Assembly: GCA_028829895.1 (NCBI GenBank) | Contig: CM054178.1 | Span: 91,951,558-92,015,557 of the forward strand | Length of the DNA: 64,000 nucleotides | Direction: 5' to 3' | Source of the DNA: Sinotaia quadrata | Lineage: Eukaryota; Mollusca; Gastropoda; Architaenioglossa; Viviparidae | Shown here: piece after piece, positions 24,056 to 36,405 of the stretch | How positions within the stretch are numbered: the first letter of the stretch is position 1 | Layout: every line of letters starts with the position of its first letter | Notes under the pieces: model-generated | Database searches by the model: none | What the model was told of the DNA's origin: nothing | Seen by the model: only the letters and a program-made list of their open reading frames with translations | Translations under genes and position numbers: made by a program

Positions 24056-24394
24056 ACGAATAAATGGTCTCGGTTGACCTTTGTATTTGGAAATAGACTT
24101 TTGCTATTCTTCATTATTGCTTCTGGTATTAAGTCTTTCTTTTGTTATTTTAAACCCATGCTTTAGATTAATTTGTTTGGAGTGACAGGAATTGGGAATT
24201 GGTTGGGGGTGAGCCAGAAAATATGTGAATTACAAAGGGAAAGATAACCGTTCCCAATTGCAGGGCATGCCGACTATTCTGCTTGTCTCTATGTTAGATA
24301 TTCGGTTGTCCCAAAACTGAACATGTGATCTAACATGGAGACTGAAGAATAGGTTAGGCAGAGGTGCTGTCAGAGTCATTAAAATAACCCCACA

Positions 24395-24780
24395 TGTGTT
24401 TAGTTATGCTGTTCTTGTTGACACAATCTCTATTCTTCATTTACAGCAATTGTGTTTAGTTATGCTGTTTTTGTTGACACAATCTCAATTCTTCATATAA
24501 AACAACTTGTGTAGTTATACTGCTCTTAATGACACAGTATCTATTTTCAGTATCTAATTCTAATAACAAAATCCCTCTTTATGAGAGTTCTTTAAAAAAA
24601 AAAAAAAAAATTCTATTTTTACCCGTGTAATGCTGATAACAAAATCTCTGTTTTTACCAGTGTATAGCTGATAACAAAATCTCAGTTTTTACCAGTGTAT
24701 AGCTGATGACAAAATCTCTGTTTTTACCAGTGTATAGCTGATGACAGAATCTCTCTTTTTACATTTAATAGTGTTCGTAT
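24395..24780. repeat. 57-bp and 41-bp tandem repeats with A-run
   Basis: GTTTAGTTATGCTGTTCTTG and TTGACACAATCTCTATTCTT are duplicated. An A18 run lies near 24594-24610, followed by four units of GCTGATAACAAAATCTCTG and TTTTTACCAGTGTATA. Confidence 0.9.
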
Positions 24781-24799
24781 ATAATTTCTATTTTTACCT

Positions 24800-25440
24800 A
24801 TATAATACAGGCGACGAAATGTATATTTTTACAAATGAGTACTAGCAACATTTCTATTTTTACCTTTACTATGACGTCATATTTTAAGTACCATCTCACA
24901 ATTATAGATTCAAATATTCAATCACAATGTCAAGTAGAATATATTTTTAATCATCGACAGAAAACATGAGAGAGGTATCAATTCTTAATAATTAATATTT
25001 CATTTCAATTGTAAAATATACCTAAGATAAGTAGTGTTGAGGTCCTATTAAAACCCGCAATCCCTTAACACATTATTTTAAACGTACATTTCTTTCAAAC
25101 ACATTTTTGCCCATATAATCTTTCTTTGTTTGTCTGTCTGCCTTTCTTTCTCTTACATTATTTCCTTTGCTTACTTTGTCCCTTCACCAGCGTGCAATCT
25201 GAATTTCAATGGAAAAAAAACATCATTTTTTAAATTTAAAATATATACGGAAAATGTGGATTTGACGATTAAATATCGATAAATCATATGCTTCACTGAC
25301 ATGTCGATACAGATGAAATGTAGATATGTCATTCGAAGTATTGATATACAAAATTAATAGAAGCACACAGAGTTATGTCAATGTGGTCGATGATTAGAGG
25401 GAGACTACCATGCTAATAATGTTCACGTTATAACACCCTG
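24800..25440. other. AT-rich sequence, no gene recognised
   Basis: It contains a perfect TGACGTCA at 24872-24879 and otherwise no supported feature. Confidence 0.5.
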
Positions 25441-25630
25441 TTGGTTGTCTCCCGCTATTTCGAAATCTACGCTTTTGTAAAAGCAGCTGGGCTCATGCAG
25501 TATGTTTACAAGCAATAGATCAGCGATATCAGCTCAGCCGGTGACGTCACCGAGCTCGCGGTTTAAATATAGCTCACTGGCACTGGCCATAACACAGAAT
25601 ATTAATTTTGGCTTTCAGCTGACACATCAA
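25440..25630 (+). promoter_or_regulatory. CRE plus TATA promoter-like site
   Basis: A local GC-rich patch holds a perfect CRE TGACGTCA (25542-25549). A TTTAAATATAG TATA-like box follows 13 bp downstream at 25562-25572, with initiator-like tcactggcactgg about 30 bp beyond. A consensus acceptor-like TTTTGGCTTTCAG ends at 25620. CRE just upstream of a TATA box is a known arrangement in cAMP-responsive animal promoters. No clear first coding exon follows, so the gene it would serve is unknown. Confidence 0.35.
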
Positions 25631-25639
25631 GAAAGTCAC

Positions 25640-26910
25640 GAAGCTGGCGTATTTCACTGATGCGGCATAATATGTTTTATTTAGAAGCATTATTCATTTC
25701 GAAGGAATTATGCATATATGTGTGTATTTCTTTATGTCCATATATGTACATTAATCTATCTATCTATCATGGGGAATTCTCCCACATTTTTAAAATATAA
25801 ATTTTCATATTTTTATCTATCTATATATTTTTTAATGAGATGCTATTTGTGATTCTGTGATTTAAAAATATTACATAAAGTTTATTTTTGGAAGTAAAAT
25901 CCACAATAGACAAGAGTGAAGGAAAAAATTAATCTGTTGAGTGAGTAGTAGCCACAAGGTAGGGATGTTGTTATTGTCTGGTAGAACACTGGAACCCTGA
26001 CCTGTAAGCAATAGCACATTGGCATAAACATTAGATCTGGAATCTTGGTTTTGACCTTGATTAGGTGATATGCAATTCTTATGCTGACATATTTGCAAAC
26101 TTGTTTTGGATAGGTTGCATGTGTGCTGACAGAATGTAGGATGGAAGGTGTGAAAAAATCATGGATTTCAATTTGAAGGATCAGAAGTGAATATGGGTAG
26201 AGATGGGTGTGGTTTCAAGAGTAATAAAACCACGATAGAAATACTATTCCTCAATCTTTGCAGAACGACTCTCTGAGTCCCTCCCTAGCACAGGTTAATA
26301 GGAAACCCTTGGTTAGATAAGGTAAAGACGTCTCTGCATTATGTAGATGGTTAGGTTTATTAGGAATGTTATATTATTTGAAACATGTTTAATCTTCAGT
26401 TTGTTTTGCAGATGCATTATTAGCACTAGTATAAAATGTAGTAAACTGCAATATTGGTAGGCTCTGCAATTACTTATGTTTCAGGAATTTTCCTTTTGTT
26501 TCCATCTTGGTTCATTTTCTACCTTATTCTGAAATTAATGATGAGGGCTTTGGGTGCCTGATTCTGATGTTATTTATGTTATGTCCTATCGATCATCTAC
26601 CAGTGTGACGTATCTCTAGCCAGCACACTGAACCTGAAGCTAAGTCCCGAATGTGACAGTAATCTCAGTGCAGCTTGAATTTAATGAGACATTTTAACAC
26701 AAAATTCGCCGTATGATGAAAAGCTAGGGCTTAATGTATTCTGCTGATTCTTTTAAAGTTTGTTAAAATCTTTTCTTTTATTAATTATTCAGTCTTGCAT
26801 ATCTGTTAATGAAATGTAAATTCCTTATTTGTACTTTATCATAACTTGTACCGATATTTGCATGATTGTGTCTTGTTCTCTGTCCATCTCTACATCTGTT
26901 TAACCCATTC
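25640..26910. other. Unique AT-rich sequence
   Basis: No repeat or supported gene. A 75-codon minus frame (25871-26098) lacks splice context and ends in hydrophobic AT-rich codons. Confidence 0.45.
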
Positions 26911-26916
26911 GATGAC

Positions 26917-28592
26917 AGAGGGTTGTAAACACGCCTATATCTAAATATAGGTAGAAAGTCAGAGGGCTGTAAACACGCCTATATCTAAATATAGGTAGAA
27001 AGTCAGAGGGCTGTAAACACGCCTATATCTAAATATAGGTAGAAAGTCAGAGGGCTGTAAACACGCCTATATCTAAATATAGGTAGAAAGTCAGAGGGCT
27101 GTAAACACGCCTATATCTAAATATAGGTAGAAAGTCAGAGGGCTGTAAACACGCCTATATCTAAATATAGGTAGAAAGTCAGAGGGCTGTAAACACGCCT
27201 ATATCTAAATATAGGTAGAAAGTCAGAGGGCTGTAAACACGCCTATATCTAAATATAGGTAGAAAGTCAGAGGGCTGTAAACACGCCTATATCTAAATAT
27301 AGGTAGAAAGTCAGAGGGCTGTAAACACGCCTATATCTAAATATAGGTAGAAAGTCAGAGGGCTGTAAACACGCCTATATCTAAATATAGGTAGAAAGTC
27401 AGAGGGCTGTAAATACGCCTATATCTAAATATAGGTAGAAAGTCAGAGGGCTGTAGACACGCCTATATCTAAATATAGGTAGAAAGTCAGAGGGCTGCAA
27501 ACACGCCTATATCTAAATATAGGTAGAAAGTCAGAGGGCTGCAAACACGCCTATATCTAAATATAGGTAGAAAGTCAGAGGGCTGCAAACACGCCTATAT
27601 CTAAATATAGGTAGAAAGTCAGAGGGTTGCAAACACGCCTATATCTAAGTATAGGTAGAAAGTCAGAGGGCTGTAGACACGCCTATATCTAAATATAGGT
27701 AGAAAGTCAGAGGGCTGTAGACACGCCTATATCTAAATATAGGTAGAAAGTCAGAGGGCTGTAGACACGCCTATATCTAAATATAGGTAGAAAGTCAGAG
27801 GGCTGTAAACACGCCTATATCTAAATATAGGTAGAAAGTCAGAGGGCTGTAAACACGCCTATATCTAAATATAGGTAGAAAGTCAGAGGGTTGTAAACAC
27901 GCCTATATCTAAGTATAGGTAGAAAGTCAGAGAGCTGTAGACACGCCTATATCTAAATATAGGTAGAAAGTCAGAGAGCTGTAGACACGCCTATATCTAA
28001 ATATAGGTAGAAAGTCAGAGGGTTGTAAACACGCCTATATCTAAATATAGGTAGAAAGTCAGAGGGTTGTAGACACGCCTATATCTAAATATAGGTAGAA
28101 AGTCAGAGGGTTGTAGACACGCCTATATCTAAATATAGGTAGAAAGTCAGAGGGCTGTAAACACGCCTATATCTAAATATAGGTAGAAAGTCAGAGGGCT
28201 GTAAACACGCCTATATCTAAATATAGGTAGAAAGTCAGAGGGTTGTAAACACGCCTATATCTAAGTATAGGTAGAAAGTCAGAGGGCTGTAGACACGCCT
28301 ATATCCTAAATATAGGTAGAAAGTCAGAGGGCTGTAGACACGCCTATATCTAAATATAGGTAGAAAGTCAGAGGGTTGTAAACACGCCTATATCTAAATA
28401 TAGGTAGAAAGTCAGAGGGCTGTAGACACGCCTATATCTAAATATAGGTAGAAAGTCAGAGGGCTGTAGACACGCCTATATCTAAATATAGGTAGAAAGT
28501 CAGAGGGTTGTAAACACGCCTATATCTAAATATAGGTAGAAAGTCAGAGGGCTGTAGACACGCCTATATCTAAATATAGGTAGAAAGTCAGT
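26917..28592. repeat. 44-bp hairpin-forming satellite-like array, about 38 units
   Basis: Unit: CAGAGGGCTGTAAACACG, then CCTATATCTAAATATAGG and TAGAAAGT, exactly 44 bp. Each unit contains the inverted arm CCTATAT/ATATAGG around CTAA, so it can form a 7-bp stem. The first 11 or so units are almost identical. From about 27412 onward, variants appear (gtagac, gcaaac, ttgt, agagct, aagt). The last part shows a T-G-G three-unit order (132 bp), and one unit at 28305 has an extra C. Confidence 0.98.
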
Positions 28593-28599
28593 GGCACAT

Positions 28600-28858
28600 G
28601 TACTGCAAATATGCATGCATGCTTATTGTTACTAATGTTAGTCATTGAAAATGAGCCAATCAGTGTGAAGCAAAAATGTTTCCCTTTGCAGACAATATGT
28701 ACCAATTCTACCGTTGGATAGCTGTAATTAGATTTCTCATGTGATAGAAAATGCTTTTTTTTTTTTTTTGGTACACACACAGTTCTGATTTAGGCCAGCA
28801 GCCATTGCTAAGTTAACTGACTGATAGAGAAGGAATGGACGTAGAAAAATATTTTGTA
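28600..28858. other. Short unique spacer with T-run
   Basis: It has a T17 run near 28744-28761 and no gene. Confidence 0.5.
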
Positions 28859-28859
28859 C

Positions 28860-29860
<1,001 letters not shown>

Positions 29861-29892
29861 TAACGCGGTCATTGGGGTCTATACAATCAGAT

Positions 29893-31293
29893 CTCTTCCA
29901 CAATAAAAGACAAACATTTCCCGTCACACTCTATTTCCGTAAGGGGAAAACGTCTTACCAAAGGATAAGATAAATCCATCTTTATTTATATTTAGCGAGC
30001 CCCCATCCACTCTCCATCCACTCTCTTTCAAACATTTTATTATCAATATTGTAAGATGGTAAATAAAATTAACAATAAATTTATTATATCAACAATAAAA
30101 TATACACATAGCAAATACAATGACAAGATTATTTGACATCAATATTTCCTCAAACCGCATTGAATAATTTCATTGCTTAAACATTCTTAGATCCTAACAC
30201 AAAATTCAACAGATTAGTGTCAGTATAAATCACAAGATAGCTCTTATCAGAGAACAGAAATTGAGTTATCAGAGATAAGTGATAATACTTTGTTACATAA
30301 CCTTGTCTAGGCGATGCTTCAATAGTCTTTCATGCACTTTCATAACAGAGTCAAAGGTTTATGGTTCACAATACTATTATCACTTGCACTATTTCTCTTG
30401 CACCCTGTAGAACACTGCTGAGATGCTAATCTCTCTAGGTTAATCCGGGAGCTCCCTTGCCATATTAGTTCCCTCAGAACAACAACGTAGCAATTTCGAG
30501 TAACTTCCTTGTACCGGAAATTTTTGTAGTTGAGCATATTTTGCCAGTGTACATCAACAGAGTGCAGTGTATCCTTACATTTACACATTGGGAGTAGATA
30601 CTTCTCCCATCTACCACAGACATAGCAGTTTATAAATCAGTAAACCAAGATATTCTGGTAAAAACAAAAATGCTGCTTCTTCCCTGTAAAATATTATCAG
30701 GGAACAAATGCTAAGTTTCTAGATTATTCATTTCTAACTCCATTCTTTCTTACATTCAAGCCTGAACTTACCTTTCTCTGCAACAGTATTTATTAACCTG
30801 TTACATGCATACAGCATAATAAACACAACGTAATATTTTATGAAGAGGTTCACTCTAAACAATGCCAAGTGTTTAGCATACCTCATACGAGCATCTTAGT
30901 TCACAATTTGTAGAAACAATAGTTTACTCACATAAGAATCTTTATGTAAAACACAAGCATAACATATCAATAGCAAGATGCATTCTTCCATTCTCTCTTA
31001 ATCAGTCACCATTAAGCTAACGGCATCCTTTTCTGCCACTTAATTCAAAGTGATTAGACAATAGAATTCGTTAAAACTTTTGATCTTAGACCAATTCTTG
31101 TAAATCGTAACCATTGGATAATAAAAACCTAATCATCCATCTAAAATCAGCAAGTCTAGCACATTCTTAACCTGACTTGTTTACTTCCAAAAATATCAGC
31201 AGAAGCAGTGCCAAGATCGGGTCAATTTAACATTTAAGAACTTATATAACAATTAAGTCTATAAATAGGGAAAGGCAAATTTACTCCGCCACA
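29893..31293 (-). mobile_element. TGTGGCGG-family element, 5'-complete copy E
   Basis: Minus-strand copy with an intact 5' terminus at 31293 (TGTGGCGGAGTAAATTTGCC after reverse complementing). It lacks the last 150 bp or so of the 3' end. Its middle (ATCAACAGAGTGCAGTGTAT, AACATATCAATAGCAAGATG) differs from copies A-D but is shared with 38600-42418. This defines a second subfamily with common ends and a different centre. Confidence 0.75.
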
Positions 31294-31294
31294 C

Positions 31295-31700
31295 AGTACT
31301 TATGTACCTGTCAGTGTAACCATACGTACGACTCCTTGTTATTACTCTCATGTTCTGTTTTAACCCTTTTAAAATATTTTAAACTCATTTAACCCTTCTT
31401 AACTCTTTTAAACTCCTTTTAAACTTTTCTAGACAATACATTATGCTTTATATATTTTAGCTCACCAGTTACAATTCTTTTATAATTAGCTTTTAATACT
31501 TTTCATATACTTTATCATATTATATTTATTCTAGCTCGACAGATTACACTTTTAATTCTTCTCTCAGGACAATATTATGCTTTATTACTCTATTTCGCCA
31601 AGACACCGATATTTGTTTTCGATAATATTATCCTTCATTGTTCCTGTCTCGGTGTGATTTTTCTTCGTCCAACTTCTAAAACTTGTTGTGGCCCTATCTG
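31295..31700. other. AT-rich unique sequence
   Basis: Loose repetition of TTTTAAACTC words near 31360-31430. No gene. Confidence 0.5.
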
Positions 31701-31709
31701 TTCCTTGGT

Positions 31710-31990
31710 CTCAACACTTCGTGATACAGTCGACAAATATGAATGTCATCAAGTACTTTTAGACTTCGTGATACAGACAAATATGAATGTCACCAAGTAC
31801 TTTTAGACTTCGTGATACAGACAAATAGGAATGTCATCAAGTACTTTTAGACTTCGTGATACAGTCGGCAAATATGAAAGTCATCAAGTACTTTTAGACT
31901 TCGTGATACAGACAAATATGAATGTCATCAAGTACTTTTAGACTTCGTGATACAGACAAATATGAATATCATCAAGTACTTTTAGACACC
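31710..31990. repeat. About 44-bp minisatellite, 6 units
   Basis: GACTTCGTGATACAGACAAA and TATGAATGTCATCAAGTACT recur. Two units have a 4-bp insertion (cagtcgacaaa, cagtcggcaaa). Confidence 0.93.
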
Positions 31991-32169
31991 GTCTCCACAT
32001 TCTGCGGTTAGATTAAATTCCTGGTGTGTGTAATATTTTGTTATCTCGCCGTTAAGACGTAAGCGGAACACCCGCTAAATACTTTGTAGCACACTCGATG
32101 AAAGAGAGGATCTTGGTTATTTTTAGCTCTTTTGTCACGTTCATCTGGTATGTACTGGTCCTCCTGTTT

Positions 32170-32395
32170 TTCTCTTATCATTGTTTGCTGTCCTCTACGC
32201 TACTGGTCATTTCACAGCCTTCATTGGTCGTTGTTTGCTGTCCTCTATGCTACTGGACATTTCAAAACCTTCATTGGTCATTGTTTGCTGTCCTCTACGC
32301 TACTGGTCATTTCACAACCTTCATTGGTCATTGTTTGCTGTCCTCTACGCTACTGGTCATTTCACAACCTTCATTGGTCACTTAAACTACCTTCG
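32170..32395. repeat. 50-bp minisatellite, 4 units
   Basis: TTGTTTGCTGTCCTCTACGC, TACTGGTCATTTCACAACCT and TCATTGGTCA start at 32231, 32281 and 32331. All three plus frames stay open through it. Confidence 0.95.
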
Positions 32396-33095
32396 TTGAC
32401 CAATGTCCACTATCATCTTTGACCATTGTCCACAACGCTTATTGACCTCTTCCACTACTTTCTTGTCCCTTGTCTATTACAATCACTGACCATTTCTATA
32501 ACCCTCGTTGATTACTGGCCATTATTCTCAATGACTGCTGTCTATACCCACCCCCCTACTAACCACTGTCCACTCTCCTCATCGACAATTGTCTATGACT
32601 TTACTTGACCCTTCCACTGCCCTTCTTGACTATCGTTTACTACTCTTAGTTGCCATTGTTTCCTGTCATCTTTGACCCCACTGAACAGTGCCCTCAATAA
32701 CCATTTTTCATTACCTTAATTGACTATTTCTACCGTTCTTTTTATTGCTACTAATTGCTAGAATTTCCCCTTCTAGTCTTTTTCACTAACCTTTTACAGT
32801 TTGGTCTCTCACTCACTCATTCACTCACTCACTCACTCACTCACTCACTCACTCACCTTGCTCAATATCCGCAATACGCACTCGGCGTATATTTGTGTCC
32901 GTTTTTATTTTTAATAAAAGAAAAAAACACGGATTGATGTTAATAAAACCTACTTAACGTTTTCTGGGATTTCCCAGAAGTGTTGAATTTTGTCAAACAC
33001 AAAAGACATTTCCGAGAATCAGCTGGTAGTGAGGTAAGGTTAACTGTTTTTAACTAAAGTACTCGAGCTTCAGAGCACGCGAGCACAAACAGGCT
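32396..33095. other. Unique sequence with (TCAC)n
   Basis: Loose ATTGACC(A/T)TTGTCCACT repetition to about 32760 continues the theme of the 50-bp array. A (TCAC)n tract lies at about 32810-32854. No gene was recognised. Confidence 0.5.
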
Positions 33096-33143
33096 ACTAA
33101 CTAGAGCGGACCTGACAAAAGATTATATCTGCCTGTTGGATTT

Positions 33144-33246
33144 TGACGTCAGCAGACTAGCAAGGTAAGTAAGGATGATAGTAATGCTTCCTGTCTGTGG
33201 CCTACGTATTCATCTATACTGACGTCACATTTTCGTCTTTCTTTAG
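33144..33246 (+). promoter_or_regulatory. CRE pair and short putative intron
   Basis: A perfect TGACGTCA at 33144-33151 is followed by a consensus donor CAAG|GTAAGT (intron from 33165), a second perfect TGACGTCA at 33220-33227, and a consensus acceptor TCTTTCTTTAG ending at 33246. The predicted intron is 82 bp with a branch-like TACTGAC about 28 bp before the acceptor. It sits immediately upstream of the ATG at 33254. Confidence 0.35.
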
Positions 33247-33253
33247 ACTAAAC

Positions 33254-33463
33254 ATGTCATCCCTTCTTATCATTGCCATAGTGTTATCTATGAGTGCGAA
33301 CTGTAATACATTTGTCATGCCAAAGACATTCTCTCAAGTGTGCTTTTCGTCGCTTTTACTATCTCTCTTCATTAAGCTTATCTTTCTTGTGAAACGAAAC
33401 GATATTTACAACATACATCAGTTAGTGGGATGGAAATCTATGATCTCATCTCTGTTGTCTTAG
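33254..33463 (+). CDS. Candidate small secreted or membrane protein (69 aa)
   Basis: The ATG lies 8 bp after the acceptor at 33246. The N-terminus MSSLLIIAIVLSMSA followed by NCNT has the form of a signal peptide: short n-region, hydrophobic core and small residues before a possible cleavage site. The frame runs 69 codons to TAG at 33461-33463. A second hydrophobic stretch (FSSLLLSLFIKLIFLV) is followed by a basic turn (KRND). The coding exon may instead end earlier at the weak donor CAA|GTGTGC near 33339. No family is recognised. The upstream CREs and intron and the leader-like start support a real 5' coding exon, but chance is not excluded. Confidence 0.33.
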   Translation: MSSLLIIAIVLSMSANCNTFVMPKTFSQVCFSSLLLSLFIKLIFLVKRNDIYNIHQLVGWKSMISSLLS

Positions 33464-33471
33464 CAATGAAA

Positions 33472-33625
33472 GACGTACTGATCTTGTGTTTTGTCTATGT
33501 AAATTGTAAAACGTACTGATCTTGTGTCACTTGTTGTTTTGTCTATGTAAAACGTACTGATCTTGTGTCACTTGTTGTTTTGTCAATGTAAAACGTACTG
33601 ATCTTGTGTCACTTGCTGTTATCGT
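33472..33625. repeat. 41-bp minisatellite, about 4 units
   Basis: AAAACGTACTGATCTTGTGT and CACTTGTTGTTTTGTCTATGT. It begins directly after the stop of the 33254 ORF. Confidence 0.93.
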
Positions 33626-33889
33626 TGTTAATGAACGGTGACGTGAAAATTCACAAAATGTCAGGGCATTTTTCACAGTAGGTGTCGTCTTGTGTTGGTG
33701 TTATTCTTCATCGGCAAACTGTGTAGGCACAAGCCGTTACACTTGAATACACTCGACATTCCGGGTCACACTGAAGGTCAGTGTGCACGTATGAGCGATA
33801 GTGGCGGCGTCTTGTAGGTGCCGATCGTTACAGATATTTGATATTGGCCAATGTGTTAGTGATAACGAAGATCGCAGTGTAATTTCCTT

Positions 33890-35880
33890 TAGTTATTACT
33901 GGTAGGTTTTAGTCAGTAAGTAGACCAGTTTGTAAATATTACTGGTGACTAGTATCGGCGAGCAGCTTGTAGACATTACTGGTGAGTAGTATGTAGACAC
34001 TGTAGGTGAGAAGTAGGTAAAAATTACTGGTGAATAGTATCTAGACGTTATTGGTGGGAAGTATGTAGACATTAGACATTACTGGTGAGCAACGTTCTCT
34101 CATACTTTTCCTGTGTGCGCGGAACTGGCGGTTGCTTGAGCTTGCTTTCAAAACTTGTGCGCGGAATTTTGAAACTGCTTCGCGGAATTTTCCAGTGAGT
34201 TGCGAAACCGCGCACAACATTGCTGGTGAGTAGTATATAGACATTAGTGGTAAGAAATGTGTAGGTACTAGTCATTTCTGGTGAGTAGTATATAGACATT
34301 AGTGGTAAGAAATGTGTAGGTACTAGTCATTACTGGTGAGTAGTATATAGACATTAGTGGTAAGAAATGTGTAGGTACTAGTCATTACTGGTGAGTAGTA
34401 TATAGACATTAGTGGTAAGAAATGTGTAGGTACTAGTCATTACTGGTGAGTAGTATATAGACATTAGTGGTAAGAAATGTGTAGGTACTAGTCATTACTG
34501 GTGAGTAGTATATAGACATTAGTGGTAAGAAATGTGTAGGTACAAGTCATTACTGGTGAGTAGTATATAGACATTAGTGGTAAGAAATGTGTAGGTACTA
34601 GTCATTACTGGTGAGCAGTATATAGACATTAGTGGTAAGAAATGTGTAGGTACTAGTCATTACTGGTGAGTAGTATATAGACCATTAGACATTAGTGGTA
34701 AGAAATGTGTAGGTATTAGTCATTTCTGGTGAGTAGTATATAGACATTAGTGGTAAGAAATGTGTAGGTACTAGTCATTACTGGTGAGTAGTATATAGAC
34801 ATTAGTGGTAAGAAATGTGTAGGTACTAGTCATTTCTGGTGAGTAGTATATAGACATTAGTGGTAAGAAATGTGTAGGTACTAGTCATTACTGGTGAGTA
34901 GTATATAGACATTAGTGGTAAGAAATATATAGGTACTAGTCATTTCTGGTGAGTAGTATATGACATTAGTGGTAAGAAATGTGTAGGTACTAGTCATTTC
35001 TGGTGAGTAGTATATAGACCATTAGTGGTAAGAAATGTGTAGGTACTAGGTATTTCTGGTAGTATATAGACATTAGTGGTAAGAAATGTGTAGGTACTAG
35101 TCATTTCTGGTGAGTAGTATATAGACATTAGTGGTAAGAAATGTGTAGGTACTAGTCATTTCTGGTGAGTAGTATATAGACATTAGTGGTAAGAAATGTG
35201 TAGGTACTAGTCATTTCTGGTGAGTAGTATATAGACATTAGTGGTAAGAAATGTGTAGGTACTAGTCATTACTGGTGAGTATTGTGTAAATATTTGACCA
35301 TTGCTGAAAAGTACATTTGACTTAACACGGTACTGGTCATATTGGTGAACATTGTGGATATATATTTAAGTAGTCGTTACTGGTGAACACTTTTGTAGTC
35401 GTTACTGGTGAAGGAAGGTGTATAAGTGGTAATTATTGCTTATTGTTTAGATATTTGGTTATTACTGGCCAGCATTGTTGAAATATTGCTTATTATCAGT
35501 AAGTATTATAATTATTGTTATTAATCATTACGAATGAATAACATTTTGGCATTGATCATTACTGGTGATAACTTGAGTAGTTAATATTTATTACTGGCAA
35601 ATATTATTCAGTTATTGTTCATTAAGTATGAGCAGTAAGTCGGCATTAGCATTATTGGTGAGTCTTTGTGAAGATATTAGTTGGTTATTGGTAAATACAA
35701 TTATGTATTACTTATTCCTGAAGTGTACAAAATGTGTTTTTGACTATTAATGATGTATTATGTTACTCATTACTGAATATTATATTTCAGATAATTCAGT
35801 ATGAATTGTTTTGAAGATCCTGGTTATATCGAGCGAATTCTAGCATTATCATTTCTGAGGGGAAATTTTTTATACAGCCT
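33890..35880. repeat. GGTGAGT-containing array, core period 55 bp, about 20 units
   Basis: Degenerate units at 33890-34088 lead into a regular 55-bp array at 34215-35285 (TACTGGTGAGTAGTATATAG, then ACATTAGTGGTAAGAAATGT and GTAGGTACTAGTCAT). Decayed units (TTACTGGTGA...) run to about 35880. Every regular unit carries two splice-donor-like words, CTG|GTGAGT and GTG|GTAAGA. Homogeneous units alternate between ATTACTGG and ATTTCTGG variants. Confidence 0.96.
34089..34214. mobile_element. Short CG-rich insertion in the 55-bp array
   Basis: About 125 bp unlike the array interrupts it. Near-terminal inverted 9-mers TGTGCGCGG (34112) and CCGCGCACA (about 34208) bound the core. Two direct copies of CGCGGAATTTT lie inside. 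The flanks CAACGTT (34089) and CAACATT (about 34214) resemble a 7-bp duplication. The size suggests a very short MITE-like insertion. Confidence 0.4.
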
Positions 35881-35892
35881 GTTATCGTTATT
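35802..35892 (+). CDS. Candidate short exon before donor array
   Basis: A consensus acceptor TATATTTCAG ends at about 35791. An ATG at 35802 then opens 30 codons (MNCFEDPGYIERILALSF, then ending near YSLLSLL) up to a strong donor, ATTG|GTGAGTACG, at 35893. That donor is the first unit of the 32-bp array that follows. The protein is non-repetitive with a hydrophobic tail. No family was recognised, and chance is likely enough to keep confidence low. Confidence 0.18.
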
Positions 35893-36232
35893 GGTGAGTA
35901 CGTATGCATGTGGTAATCTCTATTAGTGAGTACGTATGCATGTGGTAATCTCTATTGGTGAGTGCGTATGCATGTGGTAATCTCTATTGGTGAGTATGTA
36001 TGCATGTGGTAATCTCTATTGGTGAGTACGTATGCATGTGGTAATCTCTATTGGTGAGTACGTATGCATGTGGTAATCTCTATTGGTGAGTACGTATGCA
36101 TGTGGTAATCTCTATTGGTGAGTACGTATGCACGTGGTAATCTCTATTGGTGAGTACGTAGGTATGTGGTAATCTCTATTGGTGAGTACGTATGCACGTG
36201 GTAATCTCTATTGGTGAGTACGTATGACGGTG
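35885..36232. repeat. 32-bp minisatellite, 11 units, donor-like
   Basis: ATTGGTGAGTACGTATGCAT and GTGGTAATCTCT, perfect 32-bp period. Each unit contains G|GTGAGTACGT, a good 5' splice-site match. Confidence 0.97.
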
Positions 36233-36405
36233 TCAAAAGTCTTTAAGAACGTGAGATGTGTCAAAAGTCTTTAAGAACGTGAGATGTGTCAAAAGTCTTT
36301 AAGAACGTGAGATGTGTCAAAAGTCTTTAAGAACGTGAGATGTGTCAAAAGTCTTTAAGTACGTGAGATGTGTCAAAAGTCTTTAAGTACGTTAGACGAT
36401 TTGAA
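36228..36405. repeat. 28-bp minisatellite, 6 units
   Basis: GTGTCAAAAGTCTTTAAGAA + CGTGAGAT. The last two units have gtacgt instead of gaacgt. Confidence 0.97.

Noticed and set aside
23724..24077. 117-residue 21-aa repeat protein
   Set aside because: The 63-bp period explains the open frame, the first units contain frame-breaking deletions, and no promoter, start context or splice sites were seen.
26917..28592. CRISPR-like array
   Set aside because: The 44-bp units are contiguous with no unique spacers, and the context is eukaryotic. This is a minisatellite.
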